This document shows, in pieces, positions 14,843 to 22,695 of a DNA stretch of 32,454 bases. The notes under the pieces are model-generated. The model saw only the letters and a list, made by a program, of their open reading frames with translations, was not told the DNA's origin and made no database searches. Within the stretch, counting starts at the first letter, position 1. Each line of letters begins with the position of its first letter. The stretch is taken from positions 1 through 32,454 of the forward strand of contig JAKADE010000002.1 in the NCBI GenBank assembly GCA_021820785.1, read 5' to 3'. The DNA is from Pseudomonadota bacterium (GTDB lineage Bacteria > Pseudomonadota > Gammaproteobacteria > Steroidobacterales > Steroidobacteraceae). A program made the position numbers and the translations under genes.

Positions 14843-17800
14843 ATGAGTCGGAAGACACTGCGTAACGCATCGAAGCACGCGTTCAAGAAGAACGCAGGGC
14901 TCGGTGCGCTGGGCCGTTCGGCCTACGCCAAAATTGGGTTGTCGGGGCTCGCGCTGGGGTCGATGACCCTCGCAGCGCAGGGCGTGGCCCATGCCGCACC
15001 TGCTTCGGCAGGCGCGGGTTCGGGCCAGCCGGCGGTGCCGGGTACGGCCGCGAAGGTCAAGCGCCGCGGGCTGCCGGCCACGCCGATGGCCTCGACGGGA
15101 CTGTTCACGCGCAACGGCGCCGGATTGCTTGCCATGAACACCGGTCCGGTGCAAAGCGCCGCAGGCAGCGCGACCATCCAGGCGGCGGCGAATTCCGCCA
15201 CGGAACTGCAGCCGATCGTCGTGACCGGTATCCGCGGCTCCCTGATGCGCTCGCTCCAGATCAAGAAGGCCTCGATCGGCGTGGTGGATGCGATCTCCGC
15301 GGAGCAGATCGGCCAGTTTCCCGATGCGACCATCGGCGGAGCGATCTCGCGCATCCCGGGCGTCACGGTCAATCGCGGCAGCCTGAGCCAGGCGAGTGCG
15401 ACTGGTGCCCCGACCGCCACCGGTCAGGTCCAGGGCATCACCGTCGACGGCTTCGGCGGATCGTTCAACAAGGTGCTGGTCGAGGGCCGTCAGATTGCCT
15501 CGGGCAATGGCCAGACCTTCAATTTCAGCGACTTCAGCGCGGTGTACGTCGGGGAAGTCGACGTGTACAAGACGCCCGACATGTCGCTCTCCGGCGGCGC
15601 GATCGGCGCGACGATCAACGTCAAGTTCCCGAACCCGTTCGACAATCCGGGCATGCATGGCCAGATGCAGGTCTCGGAGAACACCCACAGCATGGACGGA
15701 GGCTTCCGGCCGAGCTTCGGCGCTCTGTGGAGCGATACGTTCGATCACAACAAGTTCGGCATCCTGGTCGACGGCGACTACATGGATTCGCACATCCTGG
15801 GTCACCACCAGGACATCGTCGGGTGGAAGGGCAATACCTCCTTCCCGTGTTCGGATCTCGCGGCAAATTACACCACGGCCTTCGGCAGCACTGGCTGCGC
15901 GAGCGTCGGTGCCGGCGCCACCGGCAACAGCAACGTTCCGGTCTGGTATCCGCAGGACATGGCGATGTACCTCGAGCGCACCGATTCGCGACGCAAGGAC
16001 GGCCGCGTGTCGCTGCAATGGCATCCGGTCGACTCCGTGATGGTCACGCTCGACGACAACTACTCATCGGACGATGAACACACCACGCGCTGGCAGCGCA
16101 GCACCTGGTTCGGTAATTTCCCGGGTGCGACGCTCGACGGCAACGGCACGATCACGAATTTCAATTACAACGGTCCGACGGACTTCAATTCGTTCGTTGC
16201 CGTCAACTACATCACGACCAATACGACCGGCCTGAACGTCCTGTGGGATGCGAATGCCGACTGGACCGTCGAGGTCGATGCCGATCACTCGGTGTCGAAG
16301 TTCAATCCGAACGGCGGATACAGTGACATCGATGCCGACATCGGCTACGGCAACGTTCCTGCCAATAACTACACCGGCGGTCTGGCGCTCAATTCGAACA
16401 GCAATGTGCTGCCGTACTGGAGTGCCTACGGTCCTGGCGCAGTGGCGTCCGGGTCCTCGGCGGTGGCCTCCGCGAACTACAACGGTCTGAATCCGTACAT
16501 CATCGGCTCGCACGTGCTGCCGATCCAGGATCAAATGAATACCGACCAGATCAACGAGGCGCAGCTTGCGGCCACCTGGCACAAGGACTCGACCCGGGTG
16601 AAGTTCGGCTCCCAGTTCATCGATGATGACTGGAACAGCAAGGAAATGGACACGTTCACCAATAACTACTGGGAACTGTGGTCTGGCTACGGCACCTCCC
16701 CGGGCAATGGCGTGGCGATTCCGTCTTCCCTGATCTCCACCGCCAATATCTCGCCGTGGATGCCGGGCTTCAGCGGGGCGAGCAATCTGCCGTCGTCACT
16801 GTTGATGTACAATCCCTACGCGGTGCTGAATTATCTGACCGGGCAGCCCGTGAATCCGAGTGCCAATGCGACCGCGGTGCAGGATGGCTATCCGGCGTAC
16901 GCTGGCGGCATCCCGGCGCTGGCGCTGAGCCCGTCGTCCGTGCAGCACGTGGCACGCATGAACTACGATCCGTTCGTCACCATCGATCACAACTTCCCGG
17001 TGGGCGACATGACGCTGAAGGTCGGTCTGGGTCTTCGCTACGACCGGACCGAGGAGACGATCGCGGGTCTGCAGGCGCCGCTGCTGAGCGTGGGCTGGAG
17101 CGGCTCGGGAGATCCGACCGCGTACTCGTTCAAGCTCGGCTCGCCGCGGTGGACCGAGACCACGAACTCCTACGGATACTTCCTGCCGTCGCTGGACCTG
17201 AACTTGATGGTCACCCGGGATCTGAAGCTGCGGGCCGACTTCTCGCGCACCGAGAGTCAGCCGCCGAATGGGCAGCTGATTCCGAATACGTCGTACGGCG
17301 GGCGCGTCAATGCGCTCACCGCGACGGGCAACAATCCGAACCTGATGCCGTATCTTTCGGACAACTTCAATCTTGGCGCGGAGTGGTACTACGGGTCGAA
17401 CGACTACGCCTCGATTGAGGGCTTCCTGAAGCGGGTCACTAACTTCCCGACCTCGAGCGTGTCCTCGCTGCAGGTTCCGGGAGTCACCGATCCGGCACCG
17501 TGCACCTACAATGGTGCGCCGCTGTCCAATACCTGCGGGCAGCCGCTGACCTTCGCGGAGACGACCTACACCAATCAGCTCTCGGCCACCGTGACCGGCG
17601 TGTCGGTTGCCTGGCAGCAGATGCTGAAGTGGGGCTTCGGGTTCCTGGTCAACGGTACGTACGTGCACAGCAACGCGAATTTCAATACCTACAGCACGAC
17701 GTCGAACCAGTTCGCGCTGCCGGGTGTTGGCAATTCGGCAAACCTGATCGCGTTCTACCAGAAGCACGGGATCCAGGCGCGCCTCGCGGTGCAGTGGCAG

Positions 17801-18052
17801 GCCTCCCAGCTGCTCGGGCTCGGACAGGAACAGAGCGGTGGCGCGTTCGGTGCCGAGCCGGTGTACCTGGCCTCGAATACGGAAGTGGATTTCAGCACGA
17901 ACTACGCGATCAATAAGCATCTGACCGCGTACTTCGAGGCGCTGAACCTCACCGATTCGGTGTACCACACCTACGGCCGCTTCAAGAACCAGACGCTGAA
18001 TCTGGTAAACTACGGCCGTTCGTACACGATTGGACTGCGCGCCAACTTCTAG
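14843..18052 (+). CDS. TonB-dependent receptor, probably for xylo-oligosaccharides
   Basis: Outer-membrane receptor of 1,069 residues using TonB energy to import large substrates. The ATG at 14843 is preceded by GAGGGGG. A long signal sequence (cleavage likely after AHA, about residue 51) and a linker lead to a TonB-box-like IVVTG (about 125-129). The plug domain follows (about 135-310: SAEQIGQFPDATIGGAISRIPGVTVNRG), then the beta-barrel, ending in a terminal aromatic, RANF. This is the large Caulobacter/Xanthomonas-type subfamily linked to polysaccharide use. The barrel is rich in Asn, Ser, Thr, Tyr and Trp. Xylo-oligosaccharide specificity is inferred from the operators and neighbours. The next gene starts directly after its stop. 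Confidence 0.93.
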   Translation: MSRKTLRNASKHAFKKNAGLGALGRSAYAKIGLSGLALGSMTLAAQGVAHAAPASAGAGSGQPAVPGTAAKVKRRGLPATPMASTGLFTRNGAGLLAMNTGPVQSAAGSATIQAAANSATELQPIVVTGIRGSLMRSLQIKKASIGVVDAISAEQIGQFPDATIGGAISRIPGVTVNRGSLSQASATGAPTATGQVQGITVDGFGGSFNKVLVEGRQIASGNGQTFNFSDFSAVYVGEVDVYKTPDMSLSGGAIGATINVKFPNPFDNPGMHGQMQVSENTHSMDGGFRPSFGALWSDTFDHNKFGILVDGDYMDSHILGHHQDIVGWKGNTSFPCSDLAANYTTAFGSTGCASVGAGATGNSNVPVWYPQDMAMYLERTDSRRKDGRVSLQWHPVDSVMVTLDDNYSSDDEHTTRWQRSTWFGNFPGATLDGNGTITNFNYNGPTDFNSFVAVNYITTNTTGLNVLWDANADWTVEVDADHSVSKFNPNGGYSDIDADIGYGNVPANNYTGGLALNSNSNVLPYWSAYGPGAVASGSSAVASANYNGLNPYIIGSHVLPIQDQMNTDQINEAQLAATWHKDSTRVKFGSQFIDDDWNSKEMDTFTNNYWELWSGYGTSPGNGVAIPSSLISTANISPWMPGFSGASNLPSSLLMYNPYAVLNYLTGQPVNPSANATAVQDGYPAYAGGIPALALSPSSVQHVARMNYDPFVTIDHNFPVGDMTLKVGLGLRYDRTEETIAGLQAPLLSVGWSGSGDPTAYSFKLGSPRWTETTNSYGYFLPSLDLNLMVTRDLKLRADFSRTESQPPNGQLIPNTSYGGRVNALTATGNNPNLMPYLSDNFNLGAEWYYGSNDYASIEGFLKRVTNFPTSSVSSLQVPGVTDPAPCTYNGAPLSNTCGQPLTFAETTYTNQLSATVTGVSVAWQQMLKWGFGFLVNGTYVHSNANFNTYSTTSNQFALPGVGNSANLIAFYQKHGIQARLAVQWQASQLLGLGQEQSGGAFGAEPVYLASNTEVDFSTNYAINKHLTAYFEALNLTDSVYHTYGRFKNQTLNLVNYGRSYTIGLRANF

Positions 18053-19600
18053 GTGAACAAGCCTGTCAAGGCGGTCGTCATCGTCGGTGGAGGAACCGCC
18101 GGCTGGCTTACCGCAGGCATCATCGCCGCCCGCCATCAAGCTCGGATGAAGGCGGGCGGCCTTTCGATCACGCTGGTCGAATCCCCGGATATCCGGGCGA
18201 TCGGCGTGGGGGAGGGCACGTGGCCGACGATGCGCGCGACGCTGGAGCGGATGGGCGTATCGGAGACCGCGCTGTTCCGCGAATGCGACGCGGCGTTCAA
18301 GCAGGGGGCGAGATTCGTCGGCTGGACGACCGGGGAGGCCGATGACGCCTACTACCACCCCCTCATGGTTCCCCAGGGCTTCAGCCGGGTGAACCTCGTG
18401 CCGCACTGGCTGCAGGCCGGCGGCGCCGTCAGTTTCTGTGATTTCGTCACCCCGCAGGGCCGGCTCTGCGACGCCGGGCTTGCGCCGAAGACCATCGCGC
18501 ACGGCGAGTACCGGGCGGCGGCCAATTACGCCTACCATCTCGATGCCGGCAAGTTCGGCGTGTTTCTCGGACGGCATTGCCGCGAGAAGCTCGGTGTGCG
18601 TCACGTGCTCGCCGATGTCGAGTCCGTGCGGCAGAGCGAGACCGGCGACATCGAGAGCCTGATGACGCGCCAGGCCGGGCAGATCGACGGCGATCTGTTC
18701 ATCGACTGCACGGGTTTCTCGGCGTTGCTGCTCGGCAAGACCCTGGGGGTAGGGTTTCGCGAGTGCGGCGACATTCTCTTCTGCGATACGGCCCTCGCGG
18801 TGCAGGTGCCGTACGATTCACCCGATGCGCCCCTGGCGTCGCAGACCATCTCGACGGCCCATGAGGCGGGCTGGACCTGGGATATCTGTCTGCCGACGCG
18901 GCGCGGCATCGGTTATGCGTATTCGAGCCGGCACACCAGCGAGGAGGCTGCGCGCGAGACGCTGCTGCGCTACATCGGGCCGCAGCACAAGGATCTGCCG
19001 GTGCGCAAGATCCCGATCCATGCCGGACACCGTGAGACGTTCTGGAAGAACAACTGTGTGGCCGTGGGCCTCGCAAGCGGCTTTCTCGAGCCGCTCGAGT
19101 CCTCGGCGATCGTGCTGGTGGAGCTGTCGGCGAAGCTGCTGGCCGAGCAGCTGCCGGCCTGCCGCGAGGTCATGGATCTCGTGGCGAAGCGGTTCAACGA
19201 GAATACGATGTACCGCTGGGGCCGCATCATCGATTTTCTCAAGCTGCACTACGTGCTCACCCGTCGCACCGACACGGCGTTCTGGCGCGACAACTGCGAT
19301 CCGGCGACCGTGCCGGAGCGGCTGCGCGAGCTGCTGACGCTCTGGCGCTACCAGTCGCCGTGGTTCTACGACGAGTTCGATCGGCTGGAGGAGGTTTTCC
19401 CGGCGGCGAGCTACCAGTACGTGCTCTACGGCATGGGCTTCAAGACCGAGGTGGCGGCCGAGGAGACCGTGGATACTGCCGCGACCGCGCTGCGCTGCGT
19501 CCAGGATAATGAGAAGATGATCGGCGAGCTGAGCATGCGGCTGCCCACGAACCGCGAGCTTTTGAATAAGATCCACCAATACGGCCTGCAGCCGATCTGA
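18053..19600 (+). CDS. Flavin-dependent 'tryptophan halogenase' family protein (second copy)
   Basis: Second PF04820-type enzyme, 515 residues, starting with GTG directly after the receptor stop codon, so translation is surely linked. It has GGGTAGW near residue 13, Lys83 in AAFK (equivalent to catalytic Lys79 of PrnA) and Glu349 in FLEPLES. The tunnel motif is WTWDIC (274-279) followed by LP, a departure from WxWxIP: the Pro is shifted and a Cys takes its place. It is clearly diverged from the first copy at 10136-11638. Location in a receptor operon beside SapC and a cupin-like protein is a recurrent arrangement in oligotrophic Proteobacteria. Substrate unknown; a role on sugars or on the receptor is speculative. 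Confidence 0.9.
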   Translation: MNKPVKAVVIVGGGTAGWLTAGIIAARHQARMKAGGLSITLVESPDIRAIGVGEGTWPTMRATLERMGVSETALFRECDAAFKQGARFVGWTTGEADDAYYHPLMVPQGFSRVNLVPHWLQAGGAVSFCDFVTPQGRLCDAGLAPKTIAHGEYRAAANYAYHLDAGKFGVFLGRHCREKLGVRHVLADVESVRQSETGDIESLMTRQAGQIDGDLFIDCTGFSALLLGKTLGVGFRECGDILFCDTALAVQVPYDSPDAPLASQTISTAHEAGWTWDICLPTRRGIGYAYSSRHTSEEAARETLLRYIGPQHKDLPVRKIPIHAGHRETFWKNNCVAVGLASGFLEPLESSAIVLVELSAKLLAEQLPACREVMDLVAKRFNENTMYRWGRIIDFLKLHYVLTRRTDTAFWRDNCDPATVPERLRELLTLWRYQSPWFYDEFDRLEEVFPAASYQYVLYGMGFKTEVAAEETVDTAATALRCVQDNEKMIGELSMRLPTNRELLNKIHQYGLQPI

Positions 19601-19614
19601 TTGCCGCCGCTGCC

Positions 19615-20352
19615 ATGACGCAAATCGTACCGCTGAGCAAAGAAAAGCATCGCGAACTGAAGATCGACGCACGCGCCTCGGCGGCCTACGGCGACAACCG
19701 GCACTTCGTGCAGGTCATCGTCAATGAATTCCCGCATCTGCTGGTTCACTATCCGATCCTCTTCGGCAAAGAGGCGGACACCGGCCAGTTCTTCTGCGGT
19801 GCGATGCTCGGGTTCATCGAGGGGGAGAACCAGTTCCTCGAGGACTGGCAGCGCGATGCGCAGTTCTACCGGCCGCTCAGCCTGCAGCGTGAACCGTTTT
19901 ATGCCCATGGGCCGGAACTGGCGATCGATCTGGATCATCCGCGGCTCGCCGCCGGTGAGGGCAAGGCGCTGTTCAGTGATCAGGGTGAGCCGAGCCGCTA
20001 TCTGCAGAGCATCATCTGGGCCTTTCAGGACCTGGTGCCCGGCATCGAGCGGACCCGCATCTTCATCGCCCGGCTGCTCGAGCTCGAGCTGATCGAGCCG
20101 ATCGACATCGAGGTGGAATTCGAGGACGGCACGCTGCGCAAGTGCGAGGGCCTCTACACCATCAATCAGGACATGCTCGCGAGGTTGCCCGATGCCGTCG
20201 TGGTCGAGCTCTTCCGGCGCGGCTACCTGACGCTGATCCAGCTGATGATCGCCTCGCTGAAGCAGGTGCGCGAGATGGCGAGAGTCAAGAACGCACGTCT
20301 GCTCGAGCGCACGGCGCGACTGGCCGTCGCACCCGGCGCCGCGGCGCGCTGA
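19615..20352 (+). CDS. SapC family protein
   Basis: Protein of 245 residues of the SapC family (PF07277), named after a Campylobacter fetus S-layer locus gene but without established biochemical function. Typical features are the N-terminal segment IVPLSKEKHRELKI, HFVQVIVNEFPHLLVHYPILFGK (about 30-53), and the central GEPSRYLQSIIWAF. No signal peptide or transmembrane helix is visible, so it is probably cytoplasmic. It is 14 bp downstream of the halogenase and 27 bp upstream of the cupin-like gene. Family members recur next to TonB receptors and such halogenases, which suggests a shared task. Confidence 0.87.
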   Translation: MTQIVPLSKEKHRELKIDARASAAYGDNRHFVQVIVNEFPHLLVHYPILFGKEADTGQFFCGAMLGFIEGENQFLEDWQRDAQFYRPLSLQREPFYAHGPELAIDLDHPRLAAGEGKALFSDQGEPSRYLQSIIWAFQDLVPGIERTRIFIARLLELELIEPIDIEVEFEDGTLRKCEGLYTINQDMLARLPDAVVVELFRRGYLTLIQLMIASLKQVREMARVKNARLLERTARLAVAPGAAAR

Positions 20353-20379
20353 GCGCGCACTGCGGTCGAGGGATTTCGC

Positions 20380-21399
20380 ATGGCGCGCGCCCCTGTCGAG
20401 ATCGCCGCCCGAGAGCTGGGCGGGCCGGAGCAGTTCCTCCGGGACATTCTCGAGCCGTGCCGGCCAGTCGTGGTGCGCGGCCTGGTGGATTCGTGGCCGG
20501 CCGTACAGGCTGCCCGCCGTTCGCCGCGTGAACTGCAGCAGTACTTCGCGACGTTCGATGCGGGCCTTGAGGTCGAGGCATTCATCGGCGATGCGCAGAT
20601 TGCCGGCAAGTACTATTACACGGCCGATCTGAAGGGATTCAACTTCGAGCGGCGGCCGATGCCGTTCCTCGAGGCCATTGGCCAGATGCTCGAGACGCTC
20701 GAGCGCCCCGAGAGTGCGACGCTCTACGTCGGCTCGGTGCCGGTGCCGCAGTGCATGCCGGGCTTCCTGGCAGCCAATCCCATGCCGCTGCTGCCGCAGC
20801 GCGCCGGCGCGCGCATCTGGATCGGACACCGCTCCAACGTTTCGAGCCACTACGACACATTCGACAATCTCGCCTGCGTGGTGGCGGGCAGGCGCCGCTT
20901 TACCCTGTTCGCCCCGGAGCACATCGGCAGGCTCTACATGGGGCCCATCGATCACACCATGGCGGGTCCGCCGGTCAGTCTGGCGGCCTCGGCCGATGTG
21001 CCTGACCCGCAACGCTTTCCGCGTTTCGAGGAGATCCGCGACGAGGCGCTGGTCGCCGACCTCGAGCCCGGGGATGCGCTGTACCTGCCGAAACTGTGGT
21101 GGCACCAGGTCGAGGCGCTGGCGCCGTTCAATGTCATGATCAATCACTGGTGGGATGCCTTCAGCGCAGGCCCCGATGCGCCGTACACCAGCCTGCTGCT
21201 GGCCATGATCAGCATCGCCGAGCGTCCGCCTGCGGAGCGTCAGGCCTGGCGGGCATTTTTCGATCACTTCGTATTCCGCACGGAAGGCCATCCGCTGCGG
21301 CATCTGCCCGAGAGCCAGCACGGTCTGCTCGGGCCGCTGAAGCCGGACAACTACGGGCATCTGCGTGCCCGGATCATGCGCTTGATGCGCGGCGGCTGA
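20380..21399 (+). CDS. Cupin-like/JmjC-type putative Fe(II)/2-oxoglutarate hydroxylase
   Basis: Protein of 339 residues with the Cupin_8 fold (PF13621-like), related to asparaginyl/peptidyl hydroxylases such as FIH. The iron-binding triad is visible: His157 and Asp159 in SSHYDTFDN and His242 in LPKLWWHQVEAL. The N-terminal part (PVVVRGLVDSWPAV, about 29-42) is the family's typical opening. An intact HxD...H triad suggests an active oxygenase. GAGG lies about 8 nt before the ATG. The stop TGA overlaps the start of the next small ORF (TGATG). Substrate unknown; by family analogy a protein or peptide side chain is possible. Confidence 0.83.
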   Translation: MARAPVEIAARELGGPEQFLRDILEPCRPVVVRGLVDSWPAVQAARRSPRELQQYFATFDAGLEVEAFIGDAQIAGKYYYTADLKGFNFERRPMPFLEAIGQMLETLERPESATLYVGSVPVPQCMPGFLAANPMPLLPQRAGARIWIGHRSNVSSHYDTFDNLACVVAGRRRFTLFAPEHIGRLYMGPIDHTMAGPPVSLAASADVPDPQRFPRFEEIRDEALVADLEPGDALYLPKLWWHQVEALAPFNVMINHWWDAFSAGPDAPYTSLLLAMISIAERPPAERQAWRAFFDHFVFRTEGHPLRHLPESQHGLLGPLKPDNYGHLRARIMRLMRGG

Positions 21400-21656
21400 T
21401 GCGCCCCGCCGCTCCGGTGCCGTACCGTCCGCTGGAGCGGCGCGGTATCCTCGGCACCCGTGCGGCGAAGATTCAGGAACAGATGCGCGTGCAGGAGATC
21501 CGTTCGTTGACCAAACGCATGTCCCCCGCAACGCGGGGAGGCGACCCGGCGGCTGCTCTGGGAGAGCCGAGCGCAGGGGGACGGACGCTGATGTGCACAG
21601 ATTCGAACCGGCGCGCGCGCTCCGGCGCGGCGCGCGCGGCGGCGTCTCGCCCATGA
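21399..21656 (+). CDS. Small hypothetical protein, translationally coupled on both sides
   Basis: An 85-residue open frame that fills exactly the space between the cupin-like gene and kdgK. Its ATG overlaps the upstream stop (TGATG) and its stop overlaps the kdgK start (ATGA at 21653-21656). Such double coupling is unlikely for a chance frame. The protein is basic, with no signal peptide or membrane helix. It begins MRPAAPVPYRPLERRGILGT, then a helical-looking KIQEQMRVQEIRSLTKRM, then a low-complexity Gly/Ala/Arg tail. I do not recognise a family. It may instead serve only to carry ribosomes to kdgK. Confidence 0.55.
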   Translation: MRPAAPVPYRPLERRGILGTRAAKIQEQMRVQEIRSLTKRMSPATRGGDPAAALGEPSAGGRTLMCTDSNRRARSGAARAAASRP

Positions 21657-22672
21657 GTGCGCCCGGCCGCATCGTGTGTTTCGGCGAGGTGCTGTTGCGG
21701 CTGGCCGCGCCGCGCGGGGAGCGCCTCAGCGAGGCGGATGCGCTGCGCGTCTACGTGGGCGGCGCCGAGGCGAACGTGGCGGTCGGGCTGGCCCATCTCG
21801 GCGCCCCGAGCGCGATGATCACGGTGCTGCCGGACAACCCGCTCGGCGACCTCGCCCTCGCGGAGCTGCGTCGCCACGCGGTGGACACCGCCGCGGTGCG
21901 CCGGGCCGAGGGGCGCATGGGCCTTTACTTCCTCGAGCGCGGCGCGGGCGCGCGTCCGGCACGGGTCGTTTACGACCGGCAGGACTCGGCCTTCTGCCGC
22001 GCATTGAGCGCCGAGCAGCCTTGGGCGGCGCTGCTTCGGGACTGCGCCTGGCTGCACGTCTCGGGCATCACGATGGCACTCGGTACCGCAGCCTGCAACA
22101 CGGTGCTCGCGGCCGTGCGCACGGCGCGTGAGCTTCGGCTGGGCGTGTCATTCGACTGTAACTTTCGCCCGTCGCTCTGGCAGGGCAGGGCCGCGCAGGC
22201 CGGTCCGCTGCTCGCCGGTATCGCGGCGCATGCCGAGGTGCTCTTCGCCAGCGAGTACGATCTGGCGTTGATGCTGGGCCAGCCGGCCCCGGTGCAGAGC
22301 AGTCCTGACTCGTTCGCGCGTGCCGCCCGTGCGGCGCTCGAGCGCTTTGCGAGTCTGCGGCACGTGGCGTGCACGTTTCGTCTCGAACGCGGTCCGGATG
22401 AGCAGGCGCTTTCGGCTGCCTGCGTGACGCGGGAGGGGGTCTTCGGCTCCTGCACGCATGAACTGCGCGGCATCGTGGAGCGAATCGGCAGCGGCGATGC
22501 CTTCGCCGCCGGCCTGCTCTACGGGGTGCACAGCCGGTTCGATTTGCAACATGCTGTCGAATTCGCGGCAGCCGCGGCCAGCGTGAAGCACTCACTCGGC
22601 ACGGACTTCAGCCAGGCGACGGCCGAGGAACTCGAAGCGGTGCTGCGCGGCGGTTCGGCGCTGTTGCGCTGA
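21653..22672 (+). CDS. kdgK: 2-keto-3-deoxygluconate kinase (PfkB family)
   Basis: Ribokinase-fold sugar kinase of 339 residues, predicted to phosphorylate 2-keto-3-deoxygluconate, the end product of hexuronate breakdown, to the Entner-Doudoroff intermediate KDPG. Seen are the N-terminal CFGEVLLRL, the substrate-binding YVGGAEANVAVGLAHLG (PfkB signature 1), SFDCNFRPSLW, typical of KDG kinases, and GSGDAFAAGLLYG with the catalytic Asp. The ATG at 21653 fits the family start; an ATG at 21593 in the same frame adds 20 Arg-rich residues. Its place in the receptor operon ties glucuronate from glucuronoxylan to xylan sensing. Fructokinase is a less likely reading. Confidence 0.85.
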   Translation: MSAPGRIVCFGEVLLRLAAPRGERLSEADALRVYVGGAEANVAVGLAHLGAPSAMITVLPDNPLGDLALAELRRHAVDTAAVRRAEGRMGLYFLERGAGARPARVVYDRQDSAFCRALSAEQPWAALLRDCAWLHVSGITMALGTAACNTVLAAVRTARELRLGVSFDCNFRPSLWQGRAAQAGPLLAGIAAHAEVLFASEYDLALMLGQPAPVQSSPDSFARAARAALERFASLRHVACTFRLERGPDEQALSAACVTREGVFGSCTHELRGIVERIGSGDAFAAGLLYGVHSRFDLQHAVEFAAAAASVKHSLGTDFSQATAEELEAVLRGGSALLR

Positions 22673-22695
22673 GTTGCCGCGCGACACGCTCAGCG
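22667..22695. terminator. Weak hairpin spanning the convergent kdgK and esterase stops
   Basis: CGCTGAG (22667-22673) and CTCAGCG (22689-22695) form a 7-bp stem with a 15-nt loop and include both stop codons. The genes are only 17 bp apart. No T-tract; terminator function is doubtful. Confidence 0.3.

Noticed and set aside
21593..21652. An earlier ATG for kdgK
   Set aside because: Adds 20 Arg/Ala-rich residues before the family start CFGEVLLRL and breaks the neat ATGA coupling with the small ORF.
19426..21672. A 748-residue open frame on the minus strand opposite halogenase 2, SapC and the cupin-like gene
   Set aside because: Antisense to conserved genes; no domain; long frames opposite GC-rich genes are expected by codon bias.
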